Shown here piece by piece: positions 40,142 through 51,412 of a stretch of DNA of 64,000 nt (its first letter is position 1; every line of letters starts with the position of its first letter). A program made the translations under genes and the position numbers. The notes beneath the pieces were generated by a model, which saw only the letters and a list, made by a program, of their open reading frames with translations, was not told the DNA's origin and made no database searches. The DNA comes from Campylobacterales bacterium. Its GTDB lineage: Bacteria > Campylobacterota > Campylobacteria > Campylobacterales > Sulfurimonadaceae. Location: the NCBI GenBank assembly GCA_026390165.1, contig JAPLGM010000018.1:153073-217072 (forward strand), read 5' to 3'.

Positions 40142-43100
40142 ATGCCAAAACGCGACGATATTAAAACGATACTCCTCATCGGATCAGGTCCCATCGTCAT
40201 TGGTCAAGCGTGTGAATTTGACTACTCTGGTACACAAGCGGTTAAAACACTCAAAGAGCTAGGCTATCGTGTTGTTCTTATCAACTCTAATCCTGCCACC
40301 ATTATGACCGATCCTGAATTCGCCGATCGCACCTATATCGAACCTATTAAACCTGAAATCATTGCTCAAATCATAAAAGATGAAAAAGTTGACGCAATCT
40401 TGCCTACTATGGGGGGGCAAACCGCTCTCAATGCTGCGATGCAAATGCACGAACTTGGAATGTTGGAGGGGATCGAATTTCTCGGTGCCAATCCATCGGC
40501 TATTAAGAAAGGGGAAGATCGTCAAGCATTTAAAGAGTGTATGCTCAAAATAGGGATGGATCTCCCCATCTCCCGTTATGCCTACAACATCGAGGAAGCG
40601 ATTACTGCTGCCAATGAGATTGGTTTCCCGACAATTATCCGCGCATCCTATACCCTTGCGGGTGGGGGAAGTGGAGTTGCCTATAATATTGATGAGTTCA
40701 AACAGCTCGCCCAACGAGGACTCGACGAATCTCCTATCACCGAAATTTTGATTGAAGAGTCCCTTCTTGGATGGAAAGAGTATGAGATGGAAGTTATTCG
40801 TGACCGCAATGATAACTGCATCATTGTTTGTTCCATCGAAAACTTCGATCCTATGGGCGTGCATACCGGAGATTCCATCACAGTAGCCCCAGCGCTGACC
40901 CTCACAGACAAAGAGTACCAACGTATGCGTGATGCGTCGTTTGCAATTTTACGAGAAATCGGTGTGGATACGGGTGGATCAAACGTTCAGTTTTCTGTTG
41001 ATCCAAAAACGGGACGTATGATTGTTATCGAAATGAACCCTCGCGTCTCTCGTTCATCCGCGTTAGCTTCCAAAGCAACAGGATACCCCATTGCCAAAGT
41101 TGCAACTCTTCTAGCGGTAGGATTTACCCTTGATGAAATTACCAACGATATTACGGGAACTCCTGCTGCATTTGAGCCCGTTATTGATTATATCGTCACC
41201 AAAATCCCTCGCTTTACGTTCGAGAAATTCCCAGAAGCGGAGTCAACTCTCACCACCAGTATGAAATCGGTCGGTGAAGTAATGGCAATCGGACGGACAT
41301 TTAAAGAATCCATGCAAAAAGCACTCTGTTCTCTCGAAACAGGTCTGAGCGGTTTTGACCCTATTGATAAAGATTTAGAGTTTGTCAAACATGAGATTCG
41401 CCGCCCAAATGCAGAACGTATCCTCTATGTTGGACAGGGATTCCGTATGGGACTAAGCCATGAAGAGATTTTTGAACTCTCCAAAATTGACCCATGGTTC
41501 TTGACCCAAGTGGAAGAGATTATCGCGCAAGAGCCTCATATCACAACGGATACACTTAGCAACGAAGTTCAGCTTCGTCGTCTCAAAACCGAAGGGTTCT
41601 CCGACAAAAATATCGCCCGTTTAGTGACTTTGAATGGTGGAAGTACCAAAGAAGAAGATGTTTACACTGCACGTAAAGCCCTTGGTATTTTTCATGAATA
41701 CAATGAAGTCGATACGTGTGCCGCAGAGTTTGGGGCATTAACCCCTTATCTTTATTCAACAACGAATATCACCCGTTTAGGGGCACAAGAGCCACGAATA
41801 AGTGATAAGAAAAAAGTGATGATTTTGGGTGGCGGGCCGAATCGTATCGGTCAAGGTATCGAATTTGATTACTGTTGTGTTCATGCTGCATTCGCCCTCA
41901 AAGAGATGGGGATTGAGACGATTATGGTCAACTGTAACCCCGAAACCGTCTCGACCGATTATGATACGTCCGATGTTCTCTATTTTGAACCCATTGATTT
42001 TGAACATGTCCGTGCTATCGTTGAGCGTGAGAAACCCAATGGTATTATCGTCCATTTCGGAGGTCAAACGCCCTTAAAACTTGCCAATAGTCTCCATAAT
42101 ATGGGTGCCGTTATTGCAGGAACATCCGCTGAAGTGATTGATTTAGCCGAGAACCGTGAAAAATTCTCCGAATTTGTCGTGGAACAAGGTTTGCGACAGC
42201 CTGAAAATGGATTGGCTATGACCAAAGAGCAAGCATTTATCATTGCTCAAGAGCTTGGTTATCCCGTATTGGTTCGCCCTTCCTACGTATTAGGAGGACG
42301 GGCAATGCGTATCGTTTATAATGACGATGAACTTCGTACCTATATGGAAGTTGCCGTATCGGTGAGCAACGATTCCCCTGTATTGGTTGACAAATTCCTT
42401 GATCAAGCCGTTGAGCTCGATGTAGACGCTATTACCGATGGAACCGATGTCTATATTGGCTCCGTTATGCAACACATCGAAGAAGCAGGGATTCACTCAG
42501 GAGACAGTGCCTGTTCCCTCCCCCCTGTGAGTCTAAGCCCTGAGCTTCAAACCCAAGTAGAAGAACAAACTAAAAAAATCGCCTTAGGTCTAGGGGTGAT
42601 TGGATTGCTCAATATCCAATACGCAATCTTCCAAAATGAAGTTTATATTATTGAGGTCAACCCACGTGCCTCTCGTACTGTCCCTTTTGTCTCCAAAGCA
42701 ACGGGAATGCCATTAGCAAAAGTGGCAACGCGTGTTATGGTGGGGGATACGTTGCGTAACGCATTAAAATTCTATGACAATTATAATATCGTTATGGAAG
42801 AGGATGGACTCCTTAAGCCCCGTCTTAAAGGGCATGTTTCGATCAAAGAGGCAGTATTCCCCTTCAATAAACTTTATGGTGCTGATTTGGTTCTCTCTCC
42901 TGAAATGAAATCAACGGGTGAAGTCATGGGGATCAGTTCGAATTTCGGTGTAAGTTTCGCAAAAAGCCAACTTGCAGCGGGAAATAAAATCCCAACAACA
43001 GGAACCTGTTTTCTCTCATTTATCGAGATGGATAAAATGCACGCACCTGAAATTGCACGAGGGCTTCATCTTCAAGGGTTCAAACTCGTTGCAACACGTG

Positions 43101-43399
43101 GTACCCAAAAAATTATTGAAGAGGCGGGTATCCCCTGCGATGTTGTCTTAAAAATTTCCGAGGGACGTCCTAATATTGAAGATATGATGAAAAATGGGGA
43201 TATCTCCCTTGCCATCAATACCTCTGATAACAAAACATCCAAAAAAGATGCCGAGTTCATTCGGCAAATCGTATTGCGTATGGGAATTCCCTATTTCACC
43301 ACCCTCAGCGCCGCGCGTGCTGCCATTGAAGCGATGCGCTACATGAATGATGATAGCTGGATGAAACCCAAAGCGCTTCAAGATTTTCTTATCGACTAA
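40142..43399 (+). CDS. carB: Carbamoyl-phosphate synthase large subunit
   Basis: ~1085 aa; two ATP-grasp halves, [42 protein letters not shown]. Confidence 0.98.
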   Translation: MPKRDDIKTILLIGSGPIVIGQACEFDYSGTQAVKTLKELGYRVVLINSNPATIMTDPEFADRTYIEPIKPEIIAQIIKDEKVDAILPTMGGQTALNAAMQMHELGMLEGIEFLGANPSAIKKGEDRQAFKECMLKIGMDLPISRYAYNIEEAITAANEIGFPTIIRASYTLAGGGSGVAYNIDEFKQLAQRGLDESPITEILIEESLLGWKEYEMEVIRDRNDNCIIVCSIENFDPMGVHTGDSITVAPALTLTDKEYQRMRDASFAILREIGVDTGGSNVQFSVDPKTGRMIVIEMNPRVSRSSALASKATGYPIAKVATLLAVGFTLDEITNDITGTPAAFEPVIDYIVTKIPRFTFEKFPEAESTLTTSMKSVGEVMAIGRTFKESMQKALCSLETGLSGFDPIDKDLEFVKHEIRRPNAERILYVGQGFRMGLSHEEIFELSKIDPWFLTQVEEIIAQEPHITTDTLSNEVQLRRLKTEGFSDKNIARLVTLNGGSTKEEDVYTARKALGIFHEYNEVDTCAAEFGALTPYLYSTTNITRLGAQEPRISDKKKVMILGGGPNRIGQGIEFDYCCVHAAFALKEMGIETIMVNCNPETVSTDYDTSDVLYFEPIDFEHVRAIVEREKPNGIIVHFGGQTPLKLANSLHNMGAVIAGTSAEVIDLAENREKFSEFVVEQGLRQPENGLAMTKEQAFIIAQELGYPVLVRPSYVLGGRAMRIVYNDDELRTYMEVAVSVSNDSPVLVDKFLDQAVELDVDAITDGTDVYIGSVMQHIEEAGIHSGDSACSLPPVSLSPELQTQVEEQTKKIALGLGVIGLLNIQYAIFQNEVYIIEVNPRASRTVPFVSKATGMPLAKVATRVMVGDTLRNALKFYDNYNIVMEEDGLLKPRLKGHVSIKEAVFPFNKLYGADLVLSPEMKSTGEVMGISSNFGVSFAKSQLAAGNKIPTTGTCFLSFIEMDKMHAPEIARGLHLQGFKLVATRGTQKIIEEAGIPCDVVLKISEGRPNIEDMMKNGDISLAINTSDNKTSKKDAEFIRQIVLRMGIPYFTTLSAARAAIEAMRYMNDDSWMKPKALQDFLID

Positions 43400-43402
43400 A
43401 GA

Positions 43403-43831
43403 ATGTCTCTCATTCTCACCCAAACCGATACGACCGTGGGCTTTCTTTCTCAAGATGGTTCATTACTCTCGAAGATTAAAGGGCGTGAGAGTGGGAAACC
43501 TTTTTTGAAAGTTTTTGCCTCCCTTGCAGACCTTCAAACGTCACTACGCGTTCCCATACGCTACCGCCGTACTGTTCGGCATGCGCGTAAAACAACTTTT
43601 GTCATCAAAAATCAAGCCGTTCGATACATCAACGATGGGATCCATTCACGATTGATCCAAAAATACGGTTGGCTTTACTCCACTTCTGCCAATGAAAGTG
43701 GCAAGGAGTACGACCGTGATTTTTGCATTGCTCATAGCGATATCCGTATCGAAGATCGTCGTGGTTTTTTCCCAACAGAACCCTCAAGCATCTACCGCCT
43801 TACCTCAACTCAATACCAAAAATTACGATAG
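43403..43831 (+). CDS. Sua5/YciO/YrdC-like protein (short Campylobacterota form)
   Basis: ILTQTDTTVGFLSQDGSLLSKIKGR, LYSTSANESGKEYD. Confidence 0.7.
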   Translation: MSLILTQTDTTVGFLSQDGSLLSKIKGRESGKPFLKVFASLADLQTSLRVPIRYRRTVRHARKTTFVIKNQAVRYINDGIHSRLIQKYGWLYSTSANESGKEYDRDFCIAHSDIRIEDRRGFFPTEPSSIYRLTSTQYQKLR

Positions 43832-43840
43832 GAAAATCCA

Positions 43841-44428
43841 ATGAAACATATTGTTAGTGCACAAAATATTATGATGGGAGCCACTGGGCTAGCTGTTCTT
43901 AGTGCCCTCACCGGATGCCAAAGTGCTCCTGAACAAGAAAAAGTCCAAGAAGGACAAAACAAATTTATCGTTGTTGAACAACAACCAAATGGAAAATACG
44001 TTATAGTCGAAGAATCACCAACAACAGGCCCAAGCCACGCAATTATCCGCTCTACCGATGAAAATGGTACGGTAAGTGAACGCGTTTTGAGTGAAGCAGA
44101 AATGAAAGAACTCGCCGATCAAGAGTACAAAAAAATGGAAGAGGGGAAATCGGAACTCAACGAAGAACCCAAAAGTGAGGGGATGGGATTAGCAGGGACT
44201 ATCCTAGCAGCAGCCGGAGGGGCGCTACTGGGGAATATGATCGGAAATGCTCTGATGAACAATAAAAATGTTCAAAGACACCAAGAGATGTCAAACAAAT
44301 CCGCCTATCACCGTTCATCTAGCGGCGGAGCCTCCAGTGGATCAAGCAGTTCAACAAGTCAGAAAAAAAGCTTTTTTGGAAATTCAGCAAGTAAAAGCAC
44401 TGGTTCATCCAGTAGTTTCGGAGGATAA
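43841..44428 (+). CDS. UPF0323-like lipoprotein
   Basis: Lipobox LSALTGCQS, glycine-rich segment GLAGTILAAAGGALLGNMIGNALM, Ser-rich tail. Confidence 0.65.
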   Translation: MKHIVSAQNIMMGATGLAVLSALTGCQSAPEQEKVQEGQNKFIVVEQQPNGKYVIVEESPTTGPSHAIIRSTDENGTVSERVLSEAEMKELADQEYKKMEEGKSELNEEPKSEGMGLAGTILAAAGGALLGNMIGNALMNNKNVQRHQEMSNKSAYHRSSSGGASSGSSSSTSQKKSFFGNSASKSTGSSSSFGG

Positions 44429-45609
44429 TGATGGTATCTCTACAAAAAATTCAACCTATTAACGACACGACTCTCGAACAAATAGGATTCGGGTGGCATA
44501 CAGACAGTGATGAGAGTAAATACGTTGCCAATGAACTCGTCATTGTCACTAATCCTGAAGCTGAAGCCTATTATGAGTGCGTCAATGAACTCTATGATAT
44601 GTATGCCACCGCAGCCCAACATGTGATCGACAATAATCTCTTTTTTGAGCTGGGGATCCCGTTTAATCTTATCGATGCCATCAAAAAAAGCTGGGATAAT
44701 GATGTCCATTGGCATCTCTATGGCCGCTTTGATCTCGCAGGGGGAATTGATGGACAACCAATCAAACTCATTGAGTTCAATGCCGATACCCCAACAGCAC
44801 TCTTTGAGACGGCAATTTTACAATGGGCAATTTTAAAACATAACAATATGGATGAAGAACTCCAATTCAATAACATCTATGAGGCGATTAGTGATAATTT
44901 CCGTCGTCTTGTCACCCTATTTGATGATCCTGAAGATTTTGAAAAACATTATGATGGATGGAAAATTCTTTTCAGTTCCGTAAGTGGAAATATCGAAGAG
45001 GAGAATACGGTTCGATTGTTGCAACAAATGGCAATCGATGCGGGATTTGAAACAGGATTTGAACCCCTTGGCGGTGTCAAGTTCGATGAAGAGGGGATTT
45101 ACGATAGCCATGATGAACCCTACGAATATTGGTTTAAACTTTATCCATGGGAAGATATTGCCATCGAAGAAAATGAGCTTGCGGTACTTCTCACCACTAT
45201 TATGAACAACCAAAAAGCGATTATTCTCAATCCTGCCTATACCCTCCTCTTCCAATCCAAAGGGATGTTGAAAATTCTCTACGATCTTTTCCCTGACTCT
45301 CCCTATCTCCTTAAAGCATCATTCGAACCGCTTCAAGGGGTAAAATGTGTCGAAAAACGGATGTTTGGACGCGAAGGGGCGAATGTGAAGATTTTAGATG
45401 CAAGCGGTAAGACAGTAGAAGCCAATGACGGTCCGTATGGCAATTTCAAACCTGTTTATCAGGAATATGTCGAATTTCCACGTGATGCAAGCGGTAATAG
45501 CTATCAAGCAGGGGTCTTTTTTGCTTACGAAGCGTGTGGATTAGGATTTCGTAGAGGTGGGAAGATTTTAAATAATATGTCGAAATTTGTGGGACATTTG
45601 TTGCGATAA
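44428..45609 (+). CDS. Glutathionylspermidine synthase-like ATP-grasp protein
   Basis: KLIEFNADTPTALFETA, LKASFEPLQGVKCVEKRMFGREGANV. Confidence 0.85.
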   Translation: MMVSLQKIQPINDTTLEQIGFGWHTDSDESKYVANELVIVTNPEAEAYYECVNELYDMYATAAQHVIDNNLFFELGIPFNLIDAIKKSWDNDVHWHLYGRFDLAGGIDGQPIKLIEFNADTPTALFETAILQWAILKHNNMDEELQFNNIYEAISDNFRRLVTLFDDPEDFEKHYDGWKILFSSVSGNIEEENTVRLLQQMAIDAGFETGFEPLGGVKFDEEGIYDSHDEPYEYWFKLYPWEDIAIEENELAVLLTTIMNNQKAIILNPAYTLLFQSKGMLKILYDLFPDSPYLLKASFEPLQGVKCVEKRMFGREGANVKILDASGKTVEANDGPYGNFKPVYQEYVEFPRDASGNSYQAGVFFAYEACGLGFRRGGKILNNMSKFVGHLLR

Positions 45610-45635
45610 AAAATGAGAATAAGCTGAAGTAAAAG

Positions 45636-45712
<77 letters not shown>

Positions 45713-45850
45713 ATCACAGGGCGAATTATAGCAGAAAATTTTCTCAAAATCTACAAAAATTTCAAAAAAAGTTGTTTTCCCCAATTAAGCTATAATTTTT
45801 CTTTTAATACATGACTCAAGGGAGCTTTCATTTCACCTTTATCTGTACCG

Positions 45851-46990
45851 ATGCGGTCGTTCACACTGTTACTTGTCAGTATGTTGACAATGCTCTCCGG
45901 AACCGTCATCGTAGCCTCACTCCCCACTATTAGCAAGGTTTTTGCCAACACAACCCATATTGATATTATTGCCCGTTTGATTTTAACCCTCCCCTCCCTC
46001 GTCATTGCGATAACGGCCCCCTATTTCGGGATATTGTCCGATCGGATTGGGCGAAGACCTTTACTCCTTTTTTCGTTGCTTCTATTTGCATTAGGGGGGA
46101 CAAGCGGCTATTTTTTTGACCATTTGGGGATGATCTTAGCGGGACGGGTACTTTTGGGGCTAGCGGTGGCTATCATGATGACTGTTGCTACGGCACTGGT
46201 CGCCGACTACTACCAAGAGCAGGATCGGCACCGTTTTATGAGTTATCAGGGGGCGTTTAGCGCTTTAGGGGGGATTGTTTTTATCAGTGGTGGAAGTTAC
46301 TTGGCGGACTTCGACTGGCATAACCCCTTTTTGGTCTATTTGATTGGTTTGGTCGTGTTTGTGTTTGCCTATCTTTATCTCTCCGAGCCCCAACGCCACG
46401 CTCATCTCTCCAACGCCGATGAGCAGGAGATACCACCGCGTTTGTATCCGATCTATCTCAGTGCCTTTGGACTTATGGTCGTTTTTTATATGCTTCCAAC
46501 GCAAATGCCATTTTTAATGATCGACCATTTTCATGCAAAAGGGGTCTATGTCGGTGCGGTCATATCGACTGCGATGGCATTTAATGCTCTTATGGCGTTC
46601 AATTTCGGGCGATTGAAAAAACATTTAAATTTTCAGCAAATGTATATCCTCCTTTTTGGTCTCATCGGAGTTGGATTCTGCGGTATCGGTCTTGTTCCCT
46701 CTTTTTTCTATTTGTTTGCAACAGCGGCGATTATGGGTCTGGGGAGTGGATTAATGATGACAACGACCAATGCGTGGCTCTTATCGCGCGCCCATCAGTC
46801 ACGACGGGGAAAAGCAGCGGGGGCGTTAACCTCAGCTTTATTTTTCGGACAGTTTTGTTCCCCTTTGCTCACCCAGCCGATCGTCCGTATTATCGGGGTA
46901 CAGCACCTCTTTTTTGTTGTCGGATCGGGACTGCTTCTTCTTGCATTAATCCTCTTCTTTTTTCAACGACAACACACTGCTAGCCGTTAA
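45851..46990 (+). CDS. MFS transporter (multidrug-type)
   Basis: ~12 TM; GILSDRIGRRPLLL motif A; preceded by TATAAT at 45791. Confidence 0.85.
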   Translation: MRSFTLLLVSMLTMLSGTVIVASLPTISKVFANTTHIDIIARLILTLPSLVIAITAPYFGILSDRIGRRPLLLFSLLLFALGGTSGYFFDHLGMILAGRVLLGLAVAIMMTVATALVADYYQEQDRHRFMSYQGAFSALGGIVFISGGSYLADFDWHNPFLVYLIGLVVFVFAYLYLSEPQRHAHLSNADEQEIPPRLYPIYLSAFGLMVVFYMLPTQMPFLMIDHFHAKGVYVGAVISTAMAFNALMAFNFGRLKKHLNFQQMYILLFGLIGVGFCGIGLVPSFFYLFATAAIMGLGSGLMMTTTNAWLLSRAHQSRRGKAAGALTSALFFGQFCSPLLTQPIVRIIGVQHLFFVVGSGLLLLALILFFFQRQHTASR

Positions 46991-47063
46991 AATTTTGAGG
47001 AAATTTCAATATCCCCTTTCCATAAGAGATTAATATGGTTATAATAAAAAAAAGGGGTTCATT

Positions 47064-47444
47064 ATGATAACAAAGAAACTTAGCTCGATTTTCATGGCAC
47101 TGTTCATTTCAACAGGTATTTATGCAGGAGATATAGATGGCAGTGCCGTTCTTGGCAGTGCCCTTGGAGCCGCAGCAGGTTCCGCCATTGGTTCATCCGC
47201 TGGCGGTAGAGATGGTGCGGTTATCGGCGGGGGAGTTGGAGGGGCACTTGGAGCTGCTATCGGAAGTAATCAAGGCTCCTCCCGCTCTTCAAGTGGAATT
47301 ACTACCTATCAAGAGGGAGGTCGTAACTATCATAGAGACAGAGACAACCGCTGGTATTATTATAGTCACGGTCATCGCCGGTATGATAGCCATCCTCGGC
47401 ATCATGATAATGGTAAACACAGAGGTGAGTACAGACGCGATTAA
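47064..47444 (+). CDS. Secreted glycine-zipper protein with His/Arg-rich tail
   Basis: Signal peptide; GSALGAAAGSAIGSSAGGRDGAVIGGGVGGALGAAIGS; tail SHGHRRYDSHPRHHDNGKHRGEYRRD. Confidence 0.65.
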   Translation: MITKKLSSIFMALFISTGIYAGDIDGSAVLGSALGAAAGSAIGSSAGGRDGAVIGGGVGGALGAAIGSNQGSSRSSSGITTYQEGGRNYHRDRDNRWYYYSHGHRRYDSHPRHHDNGKHRGEYRRD

Positions 47445-47458
47445 AATATATACCCCTC

Positions 47459-48442
47459 TCAGAACTTATCCACTGCGAAATGGGCGGCACCCAGAAGTGC
47501 CGTTTGAGGGTTCAAGGATATTTTCACCTCCATATTCCGCAATAGTGGTTCAAAACGGCCCTTCTTTACAAACGCGTTCATAAAAGTATCGTTGCTCATT
47601 GCAGATAAAATTTTAGGGGCAATCCCACCACCGATATAAACGCCACCTAGAGACATCGTTTTTAACGCCAAATTACCCGCTTCAGCACCGTATATCTCGA
47701 CAAACAGCCGCAAGGTTTCGATACATAGGGGATCCTTCTCTATCAACGCCCCTTGGCTTACTCGCGCACTACGATCCACCCCCTCAGAAAGTGTCATCAT
47801 CCACGACGGTTGCGGTGCAAAACCACTCTCCACCAAAAACTCATACAGAGTATAGAGTCCCGGACCCGATAAAATACGCTCAAAACTGACATGTCCCCCA
47901 TAGCGATAGCGCAACCATTTTAAAAGATCATCTTGGTTTGGCGACGAAGGGGCAAAATCGGTGTGTCCCCCCTCAGAGGCGATGGGGTGATAGCAACTCC
48001 CATCCCAAAACAGCATCGCTTCACCCAATCCTGTCCCAGCAGCTATAACGGCACGATTGCCATTGAGTGTTTCTCCTGCTGGATTGAGATCGATAAATTC
48101 ATTTTCCCCTAGGTAGAGCATACCGTACGCTGTCGCTTCCAGATCATTGAGCAAACGGACGTTATTGGAGTTCAAATGGTTCTGCAACTGTAATGTTGTA
48201 ATCTCCCACGGCAGATTGGTAGTACGACATCGTCCCTCAATCACGGGACCTGCAACTCCAAAACATGCAGCATTAATCAGCGGTTTACCGGTGAGCTTCT
48301 CAAATTCGTCTATCACCTCTATCAAACTCGAAAATTCCTGACTGGCAAATTGATGTTGTACCTGCATTTGTAATTTTTCATCCACCAATTCGAACAGCGC
48401 CAGATTGGTTTTCGTCCCCCCAATATCCCCTGCAAGTATCAT
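47459..48442 (-). CDS. glk: Glucokinase
   Basis: ILAGDIGGTKTNLALFE, CFGVAGPVIEGRC, NDLEATAYG, GTGLGEAML. Confidence 0.92.
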   Translation of the reverse strand: MILAGDIGGTKTNLALFELVDEKLQMQVQHQFASQEFSSLIEVIDEFEKLTGKPLINAACFGVAGPVIEGRCRTTNLPWEITTLQLQNHLNSNNVRLLNDLEATAYGMLYLGENEFIDLNPAGETLNGNRAVIAAGTGLGEAMLFWDGSCYHPIASEGGHTDFAPSSPNQDDLLKWLRYRYGGHVSFERILSGPGLYTLYEFLVESGFAPQPSWMMTLSEGVDRSARVSQGALIEKDPLCIETLRLFVEIYGAEAGNLALKTMSLGGVYIGGGIAPKILSAMSNDTFMNAFVKKGRFEPLLRNMEVKISLNPQTALLGAAHFAVDKF

Positions 48443-48451
48443 TTTCTTCCT

Positions 48452-51412
48452 TTAACCCAATTTTTGATTCGTATCTTCAGGTGTCAACAAATACATAAAC
48501 GCTTCAATAAAAGCTTTATCGGTTTCTCGTGGTGATAATGTGTAAAATGTTTTCCATGCACATCCACGCTGCTCATCATAATTCTCCGTCGTATTCTCCC
48601 ATTCCCACGCAATACGTACGGCATGTCCAATCAAAACATCCAATATAAGATCATTCTCAATGTGAAGTTGCGGGTTTTGCCGTAAAATGCGTGCCAAACT
48701 TTCAATCGCTTCAATATTCAGTTGACGGTAATCGGGAACATGAATACTGTGCAATAAAGCGTCGATACGCAAAGCAAAACTATGCTCACCCGCCGTTGAC
48801 TCCAAGGTAAGTTCACAGCCGATACGGCTTTGGATACTGTATTTGTCACCGATAACCAACCCCGTGCATTGCTGCAATAAATACCATATATTTTTATAAA
48901 ACTTTGAAGACAAATGCCCAATCATCCCCATGTGCTGGCGCCAATGTCCCCAATCATCCACTTCGAAATCTTCCGAATTCAATGCGATCTCCGATATGCC
49001 ATCTATACTCACAACACCCGATGTATGGAGGTTTTCCTGATCAATCAATTGGGTGACCTCAAGTGCAAATGAGTTTAAAATAATACGGAGACGATTATAG
49101 ACAGCATGGGGGGCTAAACTTAGTAAGTACTCATAGGCATCCCCCATTGAGAGTTGATATTCACGACTGATCTGTCCTACTAATAACTGTACAAAATACC
49201 ATGTACGAACGGTCAGCATATTGATAAAGAGTTCAGGTTCACTACGGATCAAATCTCCAAGGTGTAAGATTATCTCTTGTGTCAAAACTCTCTCCGCAGC
49301 ATTGTTGCCACAAAACTCTTCAATAGTTTTGACAATAAACGTAGACTCATGCGGTTTGGAAAACGTCGCCTTTTCACTGTAAGCACGCCCTACTGCCAAA
49401 CGCTTTTGTCGAATAACAAGATCAAGAAGTGCATCTTCGATCCGATCATCATAGTTACCTGTTGCGTCAGCTATACGACGTAAAATACCCCACTCATGCG
49501 ATAATGCCGCAGATTCATACTCCGATTTAAGTGGTTGAGACTCCAAATATTTGAGTTTAAAACTACCCAAGAAATCAATACGTTCGACATTAGCGCGCTT
49601 CAATAATTGGTTTAATGGTCCCGTTATAATTGTAGTCGAATCGCATTTACCCTTATTGATTTCATCTAACAACTCAAGAACGACACCCATTTGATTTTCT
49701 CTTATCATATCTTCCCGTACAAGAAATGGAACAATAGGGGCACCCTCCTGATCCCAATGTTTAGCAAGGAATGTTACCGAGGAACGGAAGTGTTCCACGA
49801 GCAATTGATTATCATAACTGAAATAAAATCCCTGCGGATTAAAATAATAGGGGAGGAAAAGGACCTTTTTCCCCTTAATCAAATGTAAACGGGATGTGGC
49901 CATAGTTCGTGCCACCGCAAAAGGGCGACCACTTAAACCAAGCTTTTCATTTTTACCCAGCAAGGTATGAATTTCAGAAAGCTGTGACGCATGCAAGATT
50001 TGAATCGGTTTAATCTCATCGAGTGTTTCGCTATTGAATCCAAGAGTTTGCAGCTGCTGTTTTACCGATTCATTTTCTGCCAGTACGGCAACCAAGGGGT
50101 GTGTGATTCGTTTAAGACCGATTCGTTCACGACGACGCAGGGGATCAATATCACTGGGGCTTAATACCCCATCGAGAATCATCTCTGAGAGGATATAAAG
50201 ACTTTGCGCCCAAACCAAAGGGACGTTTTCATTTGGTATTCGCGTTTGACTTCCAGGGTTAGCTTTTTCAGCGGCTATGAGCTCTTTTGGAACAAAGTAA
50301 AGCTCAGGCAACAGCTGTTCAATAAAGAGAGGCTGCAGACGTTCACGCCACTCTTTAATAGCATCAACATCATCGCGCATCAGAGCATCAAGAAGAAAAT
50401 AGGTAAAAAATAGGGGCCATTCCGATTCAATATCTCCAAAATCACGTAATTCAGTCGGTTCATAATGCAAGCGGGTGGAGTCTTCGATACTGCTTTGGTG
50501 ACCATCAAGTAAGAAACGTTTGCACCCATAACGACCGCTGAGTTTCTTGATAATCTTTTCGCGCGTCTGTTTTACGAGAGTTTCATCTTCAATCGCATAC
50601 GCGGGATAACCGATAATACTCAGTAGTGCCGCATCAGTTTCTTTCGAATTGGATTCACGCGGAAGCAAACTTTGAAGGGTAAAACGGGACCGGGCTACAT
50701 CACTAGCAACGACATGAATCACCGCCTCTTGGCTTTCCACATTGCCAAAAAGATTAAATCCATCCATCGCTTCAAGTGCCGCTTTCGCCATTCCGACGGA
50801 ACTGCAATTGATTTCCGCCGTCCCATGGTTGATTTTATTGCCCCGTTCCCAAATACCAAAATCAGGGGTGCAGTAGGTTCGGCTAATGTAGTGAACGAGA
50901 TTTTGGACAAAATCAACTTCGTCCATGGTATAAATAAGATTCAAACCCGAAGCAATCATTTGAGCCGTCATAAGCAAATAAAGAGAGGTAGCATCCAGCT
51001 GTAAATGCCCCCACTCATCATCCCCCACGACTGCCAAACCCGTATGAGTACCGTACTTTGCATGGAGAGCATTGATAGGATTTTGGGTATTTTTAAACGC
51101 TTCGATCCGATTGGATTGACGCATCATGGCATTCAGTAACCCCCGCATCAATTTAACAACACTTTGAGAGAGGAGATAGCTGCGATGATGATTTGGATTG
51201 TAGTTGCGATACGATAAGGCAAGTCCCCATACACTGAGGATACTGTAAACATTATCCCGAACCCATGCGTCGGTATAATCACCATGAGCAGTAACGGCGG
51301 TACTAGCAGGCAATAACCCCGTTACAGGATCCTGACGAGAGAGGATAATCGTCTCAATGATGCGAAAATGTCTCTCAAGAGAGGAGCCTTTAGCACTCAC
51401 AGTGCAGGTCAT
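48452..51412 (-). CDS. GH15-related protein similar to eukaryotic phosphorylase kinase alpha/beta subunits
   Basis: 986 aa; IIETIILSRQDPVTGLLPASTAVTAHGDYTDAWVRDNVYSILSVWGLALSYRN resembles the PHK-alpha/beta N-terminal GH15-like domain. Confidence 0.8.
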   Translation of the reverse strand: MTCTVSAKGSSLERHFRIIETIILSRQDPVTGLLPASTAVTAHGDYTDAWVRDNVYSILSVWGLALSYRNYNPNHHRSYLLSQSVVKLMRGLLNAMMRQSNRIEAFKNTQNPINALHAKYGTHTGLAVVGDDEWGHLQLDATSLYLLMTAQMIASGLNLIYTMDEVDFVQNLVHYISRTYCTPDFGIWERGNKINHGTAEINCSSVGMAKAALEAMDGFNLFGNVESQEAVIHVVASDVARSRFTLQSLLPRESNSKETDAALLSIIGYPAYAIEDETLVKQTREKIIKKLSGRYGCKRFLLDGHQSSIEDSTRLHYEPTELRDFGDIESEWPLFFTYFLLDALMRDDVDAIKEWRERLQPLFIEQLLPELYFVPKELIAAEKANPGSQTRIPNENVPLVWAQSLYILSEMILDGVLSPSDIDPLRRRERIGLKRITHPLVAVLAENESVKQQLQTLGFNSETLDEIKPIQILHASQLSEIHTLLGKNEKLGLSGRPFAVARTMATSRLHLIKGKKVLFLPYYFNPQGFYFSYDNQLLVEHFRSSVTFLAKHWDQEGAPIVPFLVREDMIRENQMGVVLELLDEINKGKCDSTTIITGPLNQLLKRANVERIDFLGSFKLKYLESQPLKSEYESAALSHEWGILRRIADATGNYDDRIEDALLDLVIRQKRLAVGRAYSEKATFSKPHESTFIVKTIEEFCGNNAAERVLTQEIILHLGDLIRSEPELFINMLTVRTWYFVQLLVGQISREYQLSMGDAYEYLLSLAPHAVYNRLRIILNSFALEVTQLIDQENLHTSGVVSIDGISEIALNSEDFEVDDWGHWRQHMGMIGHLSSKFYKNIWYLLQQCTGLVIGDKYSIQSRIGCELTLESTAGEHSFALRIDALLHSIHVPDYRQLNIEAIESLARILRQNPQLHIENDLILDVLIGHAVRIAWEWENTTENYDEQRGCAWKTFYTLSPRETDKAFIEAFMYLLTPEDTNQKLG

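Noticed and set aside
40259-40921. 220-aa minus ORF opposite carB
   Set aside because: Antisense to strongly conserved CarB; considered spurious.
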